A stretch of 64,000 nt of DNA from Bacteroidales bacterium (GCA_017991835.1 JAGOPY010000003.1:224117-288116), one strand, 5' to 3'; shown: positions 44,801-53,673, counted from the stretch's first letter. Made by a program: numbers and translations. The notes: generated from the sequence alone by a model not told the origin.

Positions 44801-45223
44801 GGTCAGGCTGTCGGATTGCCGGAGCGGCTCAAGCCGGGCATAACCGGTGATGGTATTGTTGCAGGTGAGAAAATCATGAAAATCATTAAACTTAACTTCA
44901 CCGATCAGTCTGAGCGGCATTTCTTCGATAAAATCCATCGGGATCCCGTCAAATAAGGTATAATCGCCTGAAGTGCTGAATCCATCTATTAAAAAGGTTC
45001 CGGCGGCGCTGTTCCGGTAAAGAGCCGGATTTAACTGAAAAATATCAGACGTTCCGGTAAAAGGAAGATGCCCGAATAAGCTGGCATTGAAGTAAGTATT
45101 ATCTGTTAACGGATTTTTGCTATCGGATGAAATAATTATTGATTCATTTTGACCGTTAACAACTGTGCAATGAATGATCAAAAACATGATCAAAATCGAT
45201 CCAATAAATTTGATTTTTTTCAT
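41897..45223 (-). CDS. TonB-dependent receptor-like outer-membrane protein
   Basis: An 1108-residue outer-membrane barrel protein. A signal peptide (about 1-24, ending VVNGQ) is followed by a divergent plug-like region (about 45-135: NPALYRNSAAGTFLIDGFST, GEVKFNDFHDFLTCNNTITG). Long alternating beta-strand sequence then runs to an aromatic C-terminus (TLGISFDF), as needed for BAM insertion. The usual Bacteroidota N-terminal carboxypeptidase-like domain and a clear TonB box are not seen. No SusD partner is adjacent. A substrate cannot be guessed. It is divergent from gldA across 94 bases. Confidence 0.7.
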   Translation of the reverse strand: MKKIKFIGSILIMFLIIHCTVVNGQNESIIISSDSKNPLTDNTYFNASLFGHLPFTGTSDIFQLNPALYRNSAAGTFLIDGFSTSGDYTLFDGIPMDFIEEMPLRLIGEVKFNDFHDFLTCNNTITGYARLEPLRQSDSLTIRLEPSTRIIHGQFNDADLQLIISGPLIKQTPGKNNSTSLNFTLAGRLFSASDPNPSYIGRDQASADYLDYLADESLRPSEFSGTYPNACFTHATNAVSSYFNSNAAKKGFSLYASVSAEAGNGMFLKLGTYTVKKKETIPVYDNFFFNQDKNPDQSTLYSNNYITLGQILKSGRSTRFTYQVQGNYSIQKNKIEDPDYGDDFFKYGYVGKFETFKRPTYELGSIQVGDTYYEQALILNSWDYDTLVDFSPGEINPGLAAYTSSYFDIFVGEPDNHYGNKDQIQLGGGILNGQNPDKVYGLWNNTGTVYNYYSKEDNRRINIAASGMLELDNHKIKIGFQFRRDSYSSYRANPVGLWGLMRSMTNFHINELDLSNPEVHEGGLWDSVFFYRKYDAASQHYFDRNLREALGLDPDGTDFIDIDSYDFITSTINYFDKEGLKHTIDVGKELFSLDMFSADELLNDGIASFVTYSGYDHLGNKNGNKVAFEDFFTATDGEGEYIRPVGAYTPMNYTAYADYQAEFRGWSVEAGLRMDLFDAHQQVLKDPYLFYEAYTVGELGFNPDFLEKVPQSMDDHYVVYIDNENHPTRITGYRYGDQWFDEDGLNIDNPAVLDVGSGICPYLINPDQEHITTSVFTGNQLYFNFLPQISVQKNFKDKVMVAFTYNSSVQDPYPELTFSNPASYYFINNASTWVPNGSLKPERTDKLRLGISAMPLRKIVITVEGFVDYFSNMIYPVTFYGAYPKSYKSFQNEEKPFAQYGADLAIRGISGKISGFNYGLSYHLLFNKDNPAYHLYDYLVPKSLLKGYFQFNTGFGKDYLGPAGSANYAIFSGLGIGLFSQLQSGVYYLSSATVDGSTYMDYKSDETIPAQVFLDMKVEKGFHFNDGRYHLTLYGTIRNLFDKKLIYKVYRFTGQPDDNGYLTAPESQKQISEALDSESYRYLYASYINNPSHYGMPRSLTLGISFDF

Positions 45224-45317
45224 AAAACCGAAAGAACTTAAAGGAAAAGGTTAATAATTTCAAGAGCATAAATATAAATATTTTACTAATTTCGGCATCC
45301 CTATTCGAAAAAGCAAT

Positions 45318-46229
45318 ATGTCGATTGAAGTCAGCAATGTAATTAAAATTTACGATACGCAGAAAGCCCTGGACAATGTTTCCATGAGTGTCAAACCCGG
45401 TGAGATTGTCGGACTGCTCGGTCCGAACGGCGCCGGGAAATCCACGCTGATGAAGATCATTACCTGCTTTATCCCGCCGACGGAAGGGGCTGCTACCATC
45501 TGCGGGTACGATATTTTCGAGAATTCGCTGAAAGTGAGGGAAAAGGTCGGCTACCTGCCGGAACACAACCCGCTCTATCTCGACATGTATGTTGGCGAAT
45601 ATCTGGAATTCGTCGCCGGAATCCACAAGATCAAAAGCAATGTAAAGTCCAGGATCGGTGAAATGATCGAACTGACGGGTCTGACCGATGAGCGGAAGAA
45701 GAAGATCGGAGCTTTGTCGAAAGGGTACCGCCAGCGCGTCGGGCTGGCGCAGGCGCTGATCCACGACCCGGAGGTGCTCATCCTCGACGAGCCGACGTCG
45801 GGCCTTGATCCCAACCAGATCAGCGAGATACGCCACCTGATCCGGTCGGTCGGGGCGACAAAAACGGTGATGCTGTCGACGCACATCATGCAGGAGGTGG
45901 AAGCGATCTGCGACCGGGCCATCATCATCCATAAAGGCCGGATCGTGGCCGACGATGCAACCAGGAACCTCACCACCGGCATTAAAAACAGGAACCGGAT
46001 CACCGTAGAGTTCAGCGGTAAAATCGACAGCCAGGATTTTAACCGGATAAGCGGGATTACCGGCATCGAAAGAAAAGGCGAAAAAACCTGGGCTCTGGAA
46101 ACGGCCGAAGGAAGAGATATCCGCGAGGAATTGTTCAGCCTGGCCGTAAGCAAAGGCATCGCCATACTTTCCATGAACCGGGAAGAGCTGCGGCTGGAAG
46201 AGGTTTTCCAGATTCTGACTCAAGGCTGA
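45318..46229 (+). CDS. gldA: ABC transporter ATP-binding protein GldA
   Basis: A 303-residue ABC ATPase. Walker A GPNGAGKST is at about 36-44, and GYLPEHNPLYLDMYVGEYLEF (given in part) is a stretch typical of GldA. Signature LSKGYRQRVGLAQAL, Walker B VLILDEPTSGLD and the switch His (STHIMQEVEAICD) are present. In Flavobacterium GldA works with the membrane proteins GldF and GldG in gliding motility. Those genes are not next to it here, though unlinked gldA is common. A generic ABC-2 export ATPase is the alternative. The long frame on the opposite strand is a shadow. Confidence 0.82.
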   Translation: MSIEVSNVIKIYDTQKALDNVSMSVKPGEIVGLLGPNGAGKSTLMKIITCFIPPTEGAATICGYDIFENSLKVREKVGYLPEHNPLYLDMYVGEYLEFVAGIHKIKSNVKSRIGEMIELTGLTDERKKKIGALSKGYRQRVGLAQALIHDPEVLILDEPTSGLDPNQISEIRHLIRSVGATKTVMLSTHIMQEVEAICDRAIIIHKGRIVADDATRNLTTGIKNRNRITVEFSGKIDSQDFNRISGITGIERKGEKTWALETAEGRDIREELFSLAVSKGIAILSMNREELRLEEVFQILTQG

Positions 46230-46298
46230 TTCATATTCCTTTTATTCATAGATTTGTGCCCTTAAAAGTTTTAAAGCGTAATAGGATGTTTCAAAAGT

Positions 46299-46387
46299 CC
46301 TTCGTGGAACTTTATGAAACCTTCGTGGAACTTTTAAAGGTCTCTTTTACACGAAGTTACACGAAGAAGACACGAAGCCACACGAAG
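46299..46387. repeat. Cluster of CTTCGTGG / ACACGAAG short repeats
   Basis: CCTTCGTGGAACTTT occurs twice (about 46299 and 46320), followed by four copies of ACACGAAG within 40 bases (about 46349-46387). The two words are nearly complementary (CTTCGTGG/ACACGAAG), so the stretch can fold into several alternative hairpins. It occupies the 222-base gap between gldA and metK, which holds no gene. Confidence 0.7.
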
Positions 46388-46451
46388 TATTCTTAAAAAA
46401 ATTTTACCTTTTGAAATATTTTCTTTTTTCATAATTAAAAAATAAGATATA

Positions 46452-47783
46452 ATGAGCTATTTATTTACTTCGGAATCGGTGTCGGAAGGTCATCCCGACA
46501 AGGTAGCCGACCAGATATCAGACGCCCTGCTGGATGAGTTCTTACGTCACGATCCCGAATCGAAGGTGGCCTGTGAAACACTGGTAACGACGGGCCTGGT
46601 TGTGACGGCCGGCGAGGTGCGCACCAAAGGGTATGTCAGTATCGATGAAGTCGTCAGGAATACAATAAAAAAGATAGGTTATACAAAGGCAGAATTCAAA
46701 TTCGACGCAGATTCGTGCGGGGTGATCTCGACGATCCACGGGCAGTCGGACGATATCTACCGGGGCGTGGAGAGAGGATCGAAAACGGAAGAGGAAAAAT
46801 ACAGGCAAGGAGCAGGCGACCAGGGGATGATGTTCGGATTTGCCAGTACCGAGATGGACAATTTCATGCCGATGCCGATCGAAGTAGCGCATATCCTGCT
46901 GCAGCAACTGGCCCGGATCCGCAAGGAGACGAACCTGATGCCTTACCTGCGGCCTGACGCCAAATCGCAGGTCACGATCGAATACAACGAAATGAACCAG
47001 CCGGTTAGGATCGATACTTTGGTTATCTCAACGCAGCATGACGAATTTGACAAAAATCCGGACATTATGCAGGCGAAGATTAAAGAGGATATTCGGAATA
47101 TCCTTATCCCGATGGCTTTAAAAGAGATGCCTGACCGGATCGTCAGGTTGTTCGATTCGGAGTATAAGCTCTATGTCAATCCGACGGGCAATTTCGTCAT
47201 TGGCGGACCGCACGGCGACTCGGGCTTGACCGGAAGAAAGATCATTGTCGATACTTACGGCGGCCGTTGCGCCCACGGGGGCGGGGCATTTTCGGGGAAA
47301 GACGCCTCGAAAGTCGACCGTTCGGCAGCGTATGCAGCAAGACACATCGCTAAAAACCTCGTTGCGGCAGGTGTTGCCGGAGAGGTCATGGTGCAGGTGG
47401 CTTATGCGATCGGTGTCGCCGAACCGGTGGGTTTCCTGGTGAATACCAGCGGAACGGCAAAAGTTAAAGATAAGAATGGCCTTATCATGTCGGATAAACA
47501 AATCTCCGATATTGCGGGTAAGTTATTTGACCTTCGCCCTTATGCCATCATTAAAAAATTCGGCTTGCAGAACCCCGTTTTCAGCCCTACCAGTACCTAC
47601 GGGCATTTTGGCCGGGATCATTACGAGGCAGAGGTCGAAGTGTTTTATGAAGACAGGGATACTTTCAGAAAAACAGTGATTGAAAACGAAAAAGAGGTTG
47701 AAAAGATCTTCAAAAAGGTGACATTCTTTGGTTGGGAAAAGCTTGACGCAGTGGAAGCGATCCGCTCCGCGTTTGGCATTTGA
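46452..47783 (+). CDS. metK: S-adenosylmethionine synthetase
   Basis: A 443-residue MetK that makes S-adenosylmethionine from methionine and ATP. Signature sequences are [20 protein letters not shown], the [12 protein letters not shown] hexapeptide loop and [20 protein letters not shown]. It is about 60 residues longer than the E. coli enzyme because of internal insertions, a form seen in Bacteroidota. It appears to be transcribed alone. No SAM riboswitch fold is evident in the upstream gap. Confidence 0.95.
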   Translation: MSYLFTSESVSEGHPDKVADQISDALLDEFLRHDPESKVACETLVTTGLVVTAGEVRTKGYVSIDEVVRNTIKKIGYTKAEFKFDADSCGVISTIHGQSDDIYRGVERGSKTEEEKYRQGAGDQGMMFGFASTEMDNFMPMPIEVAHILLQQLARIRKETNLMPYLRPDAKSQVTIEYNEMNQPVRIDTLVISTQHDEFDKNPDIMQAKIKEDIRNILIPMALKEMPDRIVRLFDSEYKLYVNPTGNFVIGGPHGDSGLTGRKIIVDTYGGRCAHGGGAFSGKDASKVDRSAAYAARHIAKNLVAAGVAGEVMVQVAYAIGVAEPVGFLVNTSGTAKVKDKNGLIMSDKQISDIAGKLFDLRPYAIIKKFGLQNPVFSPTSTYGHFGRDHYEAEVEVFYEDRDTFRKTVIENEKEVEKIFKKVTFFGWEKLDAVEAIRSAFGI

Positions 47784-47882
47784 TATCTGGCATTGTTCAT
47801 TTGACAATAAATGTTACATTTTGCGTTTTGCGTTTTTCATTTTTCATGGCATTTTTCCTTTTATGTTTTTCATTGAAAACTG

Positions 47883-48539
47883 ATGAAAATTAAGTTAGGT
47901 ACCATCCTGGTCATTGCATTCTTAACATTATCCTGCACTGCTCAGAAAGGAGTCCAGGTTGCTCTTTTGAAGTACAGTGGCGGAGGCGACTGGTATGCCA
48001 ATCCTACGTCGCTGACCAACCTGGTCCGGTTCTGCAACGATAACCTGAAGATGGGCATTGAGGCCGGTTATGCTACGGTTGAAGCGGGCAGCGCAGAGAT
48101 CTTCAATTATCCGTTCGTACACATGACAGGCCACGGGAATGTTTTTTTCAACGAAAGCGAAGCTTCAAACCTGCGGAATTACTTGCTTGCCGGGGGCTTT
48201 CTGCATATCGACGATAACTATGGAATGGACCCGTTTGTCAGGCCGCAGATGAAAAAGGTCTTTCCCGAGCTCGATTTTGTGGAACTCCCGTTCGACCACC
48301 CGGTCTACCATCAGAAATTCAATTTTCCCAACGGTTTGCCCAAGATCCATGAGCATGATAATAAAACACCGCAGGGATTCGGGTTGATTTACGAAGGCCG
48401 GCTGGTTTGTTTCTATTCTTATGAGACCGACCTGGGCGACGGCTGGGAAGACCAGGATGTGCACCACGACTCGGATGCCACGCGGCAAAAGGCGCTGCAG
48501 ATGGGGGCGAATCTGCTTAGCTATGTGTTTCAGCGGTAA
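47883..48539 (+). CDS. DUF4159 domain protein, probable lipoprotein
   Basis: A 218-residue exported protein with a lipoprotein-type signal (about 1-18, ending TLSC) and a DUF4159 domain over the rest. Typical stretches are KYSGGGDWYANPTSLTNLVRF, YPFVHMTGHGNVFF and LLAGGFLHIDDNYGMDPFVR. The fold resembles glutamine-amidotransferase-like domains, but no catalytic role is established. It sits between metK and valS with no sign of an operon. The 99 bases before it are T-rich with repeated TTTTGCG/TTTTTCAT words and contain no gene. Confidence 0.8.
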   Translation: MKIKLGTILVIAFLTLSCTAQKGVQVALLKYSGGGDWYANPTSLTNLVRFCNDNLKMGIEAGYATVEAGSAEIFNYPFVHMTGHGNVFFNESEASNLRNYLLAGGFLHIDDNYGMDPFVRPQMKKVFPELDFVELPFDHPVYHQKFNFPNGLPKIHEHDNKTPQGFGLIYEGRLVCFYSYETDLGDGWEDQDVHHDSDATRQKALQMGANLLSYVFQR

Positions 48540-48579
48540 ATTGAAGAATCGTTGCATGCAACGATCCTGCAATTTACCG
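48534..48579. terminator. 46-bp palindrome between converging genes
   Basis: CGGTAAATTG...CAATTTACCG form the outer 10 bp, then a four-base mismatch bubble, then an inner perfect 18-base palindrome ATCGTTGCA/TGCAACGAT. It begins within the last codons of the DUF4159 gene and ends just before the valS stop. It probably serves as a bidirectional terminator, though no long T run follows. Confidence 0.6.
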
Positions 48580-48583
48580 TAAT

Positions 48584-51226
48584 TCATTTTGTACGTAAAT
48601 TCAACAATTGGGCTTCGATCACCCTGATCTTTGATTCGGCGTCGGACTGTTTTTTGCGTTCCATCTCAACCACTTTTTCCGGGGCGCTGTTCACAAACTT
48701 TTCATTGCTGAGTTTAGCCATAACCGTGGCCAGGAAACCGCGTGCATATTCAAGATCAGTTTCGAGCCTGGCAATTTCCGCCGGGATATCGATCTTCTCC
48801 TCCTCTACCGGGATGTAAAACTCGGTTGAACCGACGATAAAAGTCAGCGCTCCAGGTACCTTTTCCTCTACATATTCCAGGTCAGCCAGTCCCGACATTT
48901 TTTTGACGACACAGTCGAAATAGGTATCCGGTTCCTGGCCGTGGTTCTTTTTGACCCGGAGATGGATCTTGTCTTTATTCGGGATGCCTTTTGCGTTCCG
49001 TTCGTTCCGGATGGCCATGATGACTTCGCGTTCCCTGTCGAAATGCTTCAAAAGCTCGTCGTTGTATTCTCCCGCCACCGGGAAAGGTGCGATGATGATA
49101 TCGTCGCCGGTGGGGCGGTCGGCCAGCCGGTGCCAGACATCTTCAGTAATAAAAGGCATGAATGGATGCAGCAGCTTCATCAGGGTTTCGAAGAAAGAGA
49201 TCGTTTTTTCATAGGTCTCCCGGTCGATCGGCTTCTGGTATTCCGGTTTGATCATCTCCAGGTACCACGAACAGAACTCGTCCCAGGTCAGCTTGTAGGC
49301 CGCCATCAGGGCATCGGAAATACGGAACCTGAGGAAATGGTCGTCGATCAGGGCCAGGGTCTGGTTGAGCTTGTTTTCAAACCATGCCGTCGAAGCCCGG
49401 TTCGTTTCCGGAGTCTCCAGGCCGGGATCAACCTGCCAGCCCTTCACCAGGCGAAGGGCGTTCCAGATCTTGTTGCTGAAGTTCCTCCCCTGCTCGCACA
49501 ATGCTTCATCAAATGGCAGGTCGTTGCCGGCGGGCGACATGAAGAGCATGCCGATCCTGACGCCATCTGCTCCGTAGTGGTCCATCAGCAGGATCGGATC
49601 GGGTGAATTGCCAAGCGATTTCGACATTTTGCGTCCCAGCTTGTCGCGGACGATCCCGGTGAAGTAAACATTCCGGAAGGGTACCTCCCCCCGGTATTCC
49701 AATCCCGCCATGATCATACGGGCTACCCAGAAAAAGAGGATCTCCGGGGCGGTCACCAGGTCGTTGGTCGGGTAATAATAACGAATATCTTCATTTTCAG
49801 GGTGCCTGATCCCGTCGAAAGTGGAGATTGGCCAAAGCCACGATGAGAACCAGGTATCCAACACATCCTCATCCTGTTTAAGATCTTCCGGCTTCAGTCC
49901 GGGCATATTAAATTCCAAACGGGCTTTGGCCAGGGCCTCTTCAGCGGACTTAGCCACGATAAAATCACCATTGGGAAGGTAATAGGCCGGGATGCGCTGG
50001 CCCCACCACAATTGCCTGCTGATGCACCAGTCGCGCACATTCTCCATCCAGTGGCGGTAAGAATTTTTAATCTTCGACGGGTAGAATTTAACATCTTCAT
50101 TTATCACCGCATCCAGCGCCGGTTTTGCCAGTACATCCATCTTCATGAACCACTGGAGCGACAATTTAGGCTCGATAACCTCGTCGGTCCTTTCCGAATA
50201 GCCCACCTTATTCGCATAATCTTCTATCTTAACGATATGGCCTTTGGCTTCCAGTTCCCGTGTGATCTTTTCACGCACCACAAAGCGGTCTTCGCCCACG
50301 TAAAGGATGGCTTTTTCGCTCAGGGTGCCATTGTCGTTGAATATATCGATCGATTCGAGCTTGAACTTCCTCCCGATCTCATAGTCGTTGATATCGTGAG
50401 CAGGTGTGATCTTCAGGCAGCCTGTACCAAATTCCATATCGACATATTCATCGGCAATGACCGGGACCGGCCGGTTGAGCAATGGGACCAGGACTTTTTT
50501 CCCGGCCAGGCTTTTATATCGCTCATCATTCGGGTTCACGCATACAGCCGTATCGCCGAGGATAGTCTCAGGGCGGGTCGTTGCTATCGTAATGAACTCA
50601 TCATCGGAGCCTTCAATAAAATATCTTATATAATACAGTTTGGAATTGACCTCTTTATAGACAACTTCTTCATCCGATAGAGCGGTCAGGGCCCTGGGAT
50701 CCCAGTTCACCATTCTTACACCCCTGTAGATCAACCCCTTATTGTAAAGGTCGATGAATACGGTGATAACTGATTCATAAAGTGCCGGGTCCATAGTAAA
50801 GCGGGTCCGGTCCCAGTCGCATGAAGCGCCCAGTTTTTTAAGCTGTTCCAGGATGATCCCGCCATGTTTTTCCTTCCATTCCCAGGCATACTCGAGGAAT
50901 TTCTCCCGTCCGATATCAAATTTATCGATCCCTTTCGCCCTGAGGCTGGCCACCACCTTCGCCTCCGTAGCGATAGAGGCATGGTCGGTACCGGGCAGCC
51001 ATTCGGCATTTTTCCCCTGCATCCGGGCACGCCTGACCAGGATATCCTGGATGGTATTGTTCAGGATATGGCCCATATGCAACACGCCGGTCACATTAGG
51101 AGGAGGGATAACAATGGTATATGGCTCCCGCTCATCCGGTTTTGAACTGAAATATTTCTTATCTATCCAGTGGCGGTACCACTTCTCTTCAATCTCCTTC
51201 GGGCTGTATTTGCTGGGAATATCCAT
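48584..51226 (-). CDS. valS: Valine-tRNA ligase
   Basis: An 880-residue class I aminoacyl-tRNA synthetase that charges tRNA-Val. The HIGH motif is HMGH at 50-53 after PPPNVTGVL. The editing domain (about 190-340) contains [17 protein letters not shown], and KMSKS is at about 533 ([14 protein letters not shown]). The C-terminal coiled-coil arm (about 815-880) is complete. It is alone in its transcript, and its promoter abuts the terminator of the upstream DUF4252 operon. Confidence 0.96.
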   Translation of the reverse strand: MDIPSKYSPKEIEEKWYRHWIDKKYFSSKPDEREPYTIVIPPPNVTGVLHMGHILNNTIQDILVRRARMQGKNAEWLPGTDHASIATEAKVVASLRAKGIDKFDIGREKFLEYAWEWKEKHGGIILEQLKKLGASCDWDRTRFTMDPALYESVITVFIDLYNKGLIYRGVRMVNWDPRALTALSDEEVVYKEVNSKLYYIRYFIEGSDDEFITIATTRPETILGDTAVCVNPNDERYKSLAGKKVLVPLLNRPVPVIADEYVDMEFGTGCLKITPAHDINDYEIGRKFKLESIDIFNDNGTLSEKAILYVGEDRFVVREKITRELEAKGHIVKIEDYANKVGYSERTDEVIEPKLSLQWFMKMDVLAKPALDAVINEDVKFYPSKIKNSYRHWMENVRDWCISRQLWWGQRIPAYYLPNGDFIVAKSAEEALAKARLEFNMPGLKPEDLKQDEDVLDTWFSSWLWPISTFDGIRHPENEDIRYYYPTNDLVTAPEILFFWVARMIMAGLEYRGEVPFRNVYFTGIVRDKLGRKMSKSLGNSPDPILLMDHYGADGVRIGMLFMSPAGNDLPFDEALCEQGRNFSNKIWNALRLVKGWQVDPGLETPETNRASTAWFENKLNQTLALIDDHFLRFRISDALMAAYKLTWDEFCSWYLEMIKPEYQKPIDRETYEKTISFFETLMKLLHPFMPFITEDVWHRLADRPTGDDIIIAPFPVAGEYNDELLKHFDREREVIMAIRNERNAKGIPNKDKIHLRVKKNHGQEPDTYFDCVVKKMSGLADLEYVEEKVPGALTFIVGSTEFYIPVEEEKIDIPAEIARLETDLEYARGFLATVMAKLSNEKFVNSAPEKVVEMERKKQSDAESKIRVIEAQLLNLRTK

Positions 51227-51261
51227 TTTATTGTGTATCGGTCGGTATCGAAAATAAACGG

Positions 51262-51269
51262 CAAAAGTA
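51262..51269 (-). promoter_or_regulatory. -7 promoter element of valS
   Basis: The minus strand reads TACTTTTG, an exact TAnnTTTG match, 36 bases before the valS ATG. The bases where the -33 element would lie belong to the terminator hairpin of the upstream operon. Confidence 0.6.
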
Positions 51270-51300
51270 GAAAAAAAAACCGACGGGAAATCCCGCCGGT
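51270..51300 (-). terminator. Terminator of the ECF-DUF4252 operon
   Basis: On the minus strand ACCGGCGGGA/TCCCGTCGGT (one mismatch) is followed by nine Ts, a classical Rho-independent terminator. A second hairpin of the same type, CCGACGG/CCGTCGG at 51316-51335, precedes it. Both are followed on the plus strand by GGTTATTGG. Confidence 0.8.
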
Positions 51301-51347
51301 TATTGGAATTGTGCTCCGACGGGTAAATCCGTCGGTTATTGGTTCAC

Positions 51348-51890
51348 CTATTCTTCTGCCTTCTGGCAGCCGCTGTGGTTTTCCAGGTAATACTCCCCGA
51401 TTTCGCGGAAGTTCTTCATATTTTCCGGGCTGAACATAGATGAAAAGTCCATATTGCCCGTCATGGTCATCATGAAGACACCGTCGCCTTCCCATGCAAT
51501 CAGGGCAACTTCCCGGGTTCTTCCCTCCTCTCCCCTGAGCATAAGCATGCGCATCTGAACCTTGTCGGCCGAAACGGTGAGGATTTCCCGGTAGGCTTCT
51601 TCGGATGCCGCTTTTTGCATGTTCTTCCAGATCTTATCCGGCGAAATCTTCGTGGAATCGGATTGGACTTTCATGATCCGGATACTTTCAATGCTGTTCA
51701 GCATCTCCCTGATCGCGGTATTATCTGCCGTCTTTTCCCATTCGAAGCTGGTCGATCCCGGTAAGATCTGCGTCGTCTGAATACCCGGTTCGCTGACATA
51801 CTTGTCATATAGTTGGGTGAACGGCGTTTTCTGGGCCATGGCAAAGACCGGCAAAACGGCAACCAGTATGATTAAGGTCAACTTTTTCAT
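51348..51890 (-). CDS. DUF4252 family exported protein (second copy)
   Basis: A 180-residue protein with a signal peptide (about 1-20, ending VFAMAQ) and a DUF4252 region that starts KTPFTQLYDKYVSEPGIQTT. The family has no known enzyme motif. It is usually found at the end of ECF sigma/anti-sigma operons, as here. Similar layout to the preceding gene (signal, LYDKY/LFDKY start, hydrophilic C-terminus) points to an old duplication. The start is the ATG at 51890; the longer frame reaches back to overlap the upstream gene. Confidence 0.75.
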   Translation of the reverse strand: MKKLTLIILVAVLPVFAMAQKTPFTQLYDKYVSEPGIQTTQILPGSTSFEWEKTADNTAIREMLNSIESIRIMKVQSDSTKISPDKIWKNMQKAASEEAYREILTVSADKVQMRMLMLRGEEGRTREVALIAWEGDGVFMMTMTGNMDFSSMFSPENMKNFREIGEYYLENHSGCQKAEE

Positions 51891-51912
51891 GGAATGATCG
51901 TTTTTTGAGCTG

Positions 51913-52452
51913 TTACTTGTTATCATTCAGCTTTTCCAGGTTATCCATCCCTTCGAAATTCATCGTTTTGGATAGTTTACCGATGGTGCTCATATCGATC
52001 AATCCGCTGATGGTTATGAATCCGGCCTCTTTCTCACCGTTGATAACCAGGAGTAGTTCGCCGATCTTGTCACCTTTTTTCTGGGCCAGGAATTTCACTT
52101 CCTCGCCGGTTTGTTTCACGACCATCAGTTCGCTGTAGCCGGTCACCTGGAGCTTGCCGACCTCGCTTTTAAAGCGTGCCAGTTCGGCGTCATCCGCATT
52201 TTCGGTCTCAAACATCAGGATCTTGATCCCTTCGAGTTGTTCCATCATCGTTTTCACCTCTTTCATATCCGGATCATCGGATTCGATATCGGCAAACATT
52301 CCAAAGAGCTCTTTGGAAATGCTCACCGTGGTGTATCCCTCTTTTCCGCCATATTTATCAAACAGCGCAAGTGCGGAGCTATTCTGGGCATAAATCATCT
52401 GTGCGCTCATCAGAAGCAGCATTGTTAAAGCTGCGAGAATTGTACGTTTCAT
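51913..52452 (-). CDS. DUF4252 family exported protein (first copy)
   Basis: A 179-residue protein with a signal peptide (about 1-23, ending MIYAQ) followed by a DUF4252 domain (ALFDKYGGKEGYTTVSISKE..., with GYSELMVVKQTGEEVKFLAQ and LLLVINGEKEAGFITISG). It should be periplasmic or surface-exposed. It lies 50 bases downstream of the anti-sigma gene in an operon whose first gene is an ECF sigma factor, so expression is probably autoregulated with it. The function is unknown. The ATG at 52452 is chosen because it directly precedes the signal peptide. Confidence 0.78.
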   Translation of the reverse strand: MKRTILAALTMLLLMSAQMIYAQNSSALALFDKYGGKEGYTTVSISKELFGMFADIESDDPDMKEVKTMMEQLEGIKILMFETENADDAELARFKSEVGKLQVTGYSELMVVKQTGEEVKFLAQKKGDKIGELLLVINGEKEAGFITISGLIDMSTIGKLSKTMNFEGMDNLEKLNDNK

Positions 52453-52502
52453 AGTTGTTAAATTAATTGTTTGATTATTAAATTGTTCTAATGTTCTATT
52501 GT

Positions 52503-53066
52503 TCAATTGTTGATGATTAGTTTTTCTACTTTTTCGACGTCGCTGAGGCGGTTCACTTCGCTGACGGCTTTATCATAGGAGCCGACTGGTTTAAGCTGAG
52601 TCAGGCCTGTTTCGATAGCATTGACCGATTTCAGGCTGCGGGTGCCCTGGTTGAATTTCGAGGATACGAATTGAAGGATCTTCCTTGCCTCCATGTATGC
52701 AACCTGGGGATCCTTGTATGTATCTTCAATCTTTTTCGGGAAAGGATCGAACCGGACAAAGATGGCGATGAGGATCAGGATGGAAGCGGCGACACCTGTC
52801 AGCCAGTAGATCCAGGGCCGGCGAAGGTCGATCAGCGGGGCGATCTTTTCTGCTTCAGGAATGGTTTCCAGCCGGTTTTCCAGTCTCGGATTTTCCAGAA
52901 GCACCTTCTTTTCTTCCCTGATTATTGAAAAGTAAACCTTAAGATTCATCCACTTTTCCGGAACATCGCCGCCAGAGAAAAAATCTCTCAGAATTTTCTC
53001 TTCCGGAAGAGAAGTCTCTCCTTCGAAATACTTCATCAGCAATTTTTCAATTTCTTGCAAGTTCAT
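52503..53066 (-). CDS. Anti-sigma-like single-span membrane protein
   Basis: A 187-residue protein with an acidic N-terminal cytoplasmic region (about 1-83, MNLQEIEKLLMKYFEGETSL like other Bacteroidota anti-sigma factors). One membrane span lies at about 85-105 (WIYWLTGVAASILILIAIFV), with a periplasmic tail of about 80 residues. It overlaps the upstream ECF sigma gene by 20 bases. It probably binds that sigma at the membrane, with the DUF4252 proteins downstream as partners or targets. No zinc-binding motif is visible. Confidence 0.7.
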   Translation of the reverse strand: MNLQEIEKLLMKYFEGETSLPEEKILRDFFSGGDVPEKWMNLKVYFSIIREEKKVLLENPRLENRLETIPEAEKIAPLIDLRRPWIYWLTGVAASILILIAIFVRFDPFPKKIEDTYKDPQVAYMEARKILQFVSSKFNQGTRSLKSVNAIETGLTQLKPVGSYDKAVSEVNRLSDVEKVEKLIINN

Positions 53067-53565
53067 AATCGTGCATTTTTAGAATTGTATCCCTGACTTT
53101 CTTTCTGGCCCTTGACAGGTTCACCCTTACCGCATTGACATTCAGCCCCATAACTTCGGCAATCTGCTCGTATTCATAATCTTCAACATCTCTCATGTGC
53201 ATAATAGCCTTTTGATGATCAGGCAACCGGGCAATGATCCGGTGGATGAATCCATTGAAATCCGTATTCTCAACCACGTTACCCGGGTCATTTCCAAGGG
53301 ATGAATTCAGTTTATCCGAAATCCTTTCGGTTTGAAAACTCTTCGATTTGATCCGGTCAAGGCACAAATTTTTTGTCACAGTCATCGCAAAGGCTTCAAC
53401 ACTGGAATACCCACTAAGTTCATTTCGTTTTGTCCAGAGTTTAACAAAGGCATCCTGAACGGCGTCTTCTGCTTCCTCCGTTGCTCCGAGCATTCTCAGC
53501 GAAAGCCTGTACAACTTGTTTTTCAATGGAATGACCTTTATTTTAAACTCCTGTGGACTCATCAC
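53047..53565 (-). CDS. ECF-type RNA polymerase sigma factor
   Basis: A 172-residue sigma-70 family protein. Region 2 is at about 10-80 (LRMLGATEEAEDAVQDAFVK, FAMTVTKNLCLDRIKSKSF), and region 4 is at about 115-168 (LPDHQKAIMHMRDVEDYEYE with the helix-turn-helix EQIAEVMGLNVNAVRVNLSRARKKV, cited in parts). It should transcribe its own operon: sigma, anti-sigma and two DUF4252 proteins. The start may be the first or second of two adjacent ATGs. Confidence 0.9.
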   Translation of the reverse strand: MMSPQEFKIKVIPLKNKLYRLSLRMLGATEEAEDAVQDAFVKLWTKRNELSGYSSVEAFAMTVTKNLCLDRIKSKSFQTERISDKLNSSLGNDPGNVVENTDFNGFIHRIIARLPDHQKAIMHMRDVEDYEYEQIAEVMGLNVNAVRVNLSRARKKVRDTILKMHDYELARN

Positions 53566-53643
53566 GGGTAAGACGAATTTTACCAGACTTCATTACATCA
53601 ACTGTATAAATTTCTGCAATTTTTACCGAAAACTGAACGGAAC

Positions 53644-53673
53644 TTTGAAAAGATCGATTTTTAATTATTTTTG
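53644..53673 (+). promoter_or_regulatory. Promoter for the peptide transporter
   Basis: TTTG (53644-53647), an 18-base spacer and TATTTTTG (53666-53673) match the Bacteroidota promoter pattern, with a spacer one base shorter than usual. The ATG is about 58 bases downstream. Confidence 0.6.

Noticed and set aside
45156..46223. 355-codon minus-strand frame across gldA
   Set aside because: A shadow of the gldA gene. The forward frame has complete ABC ATPase motifs.
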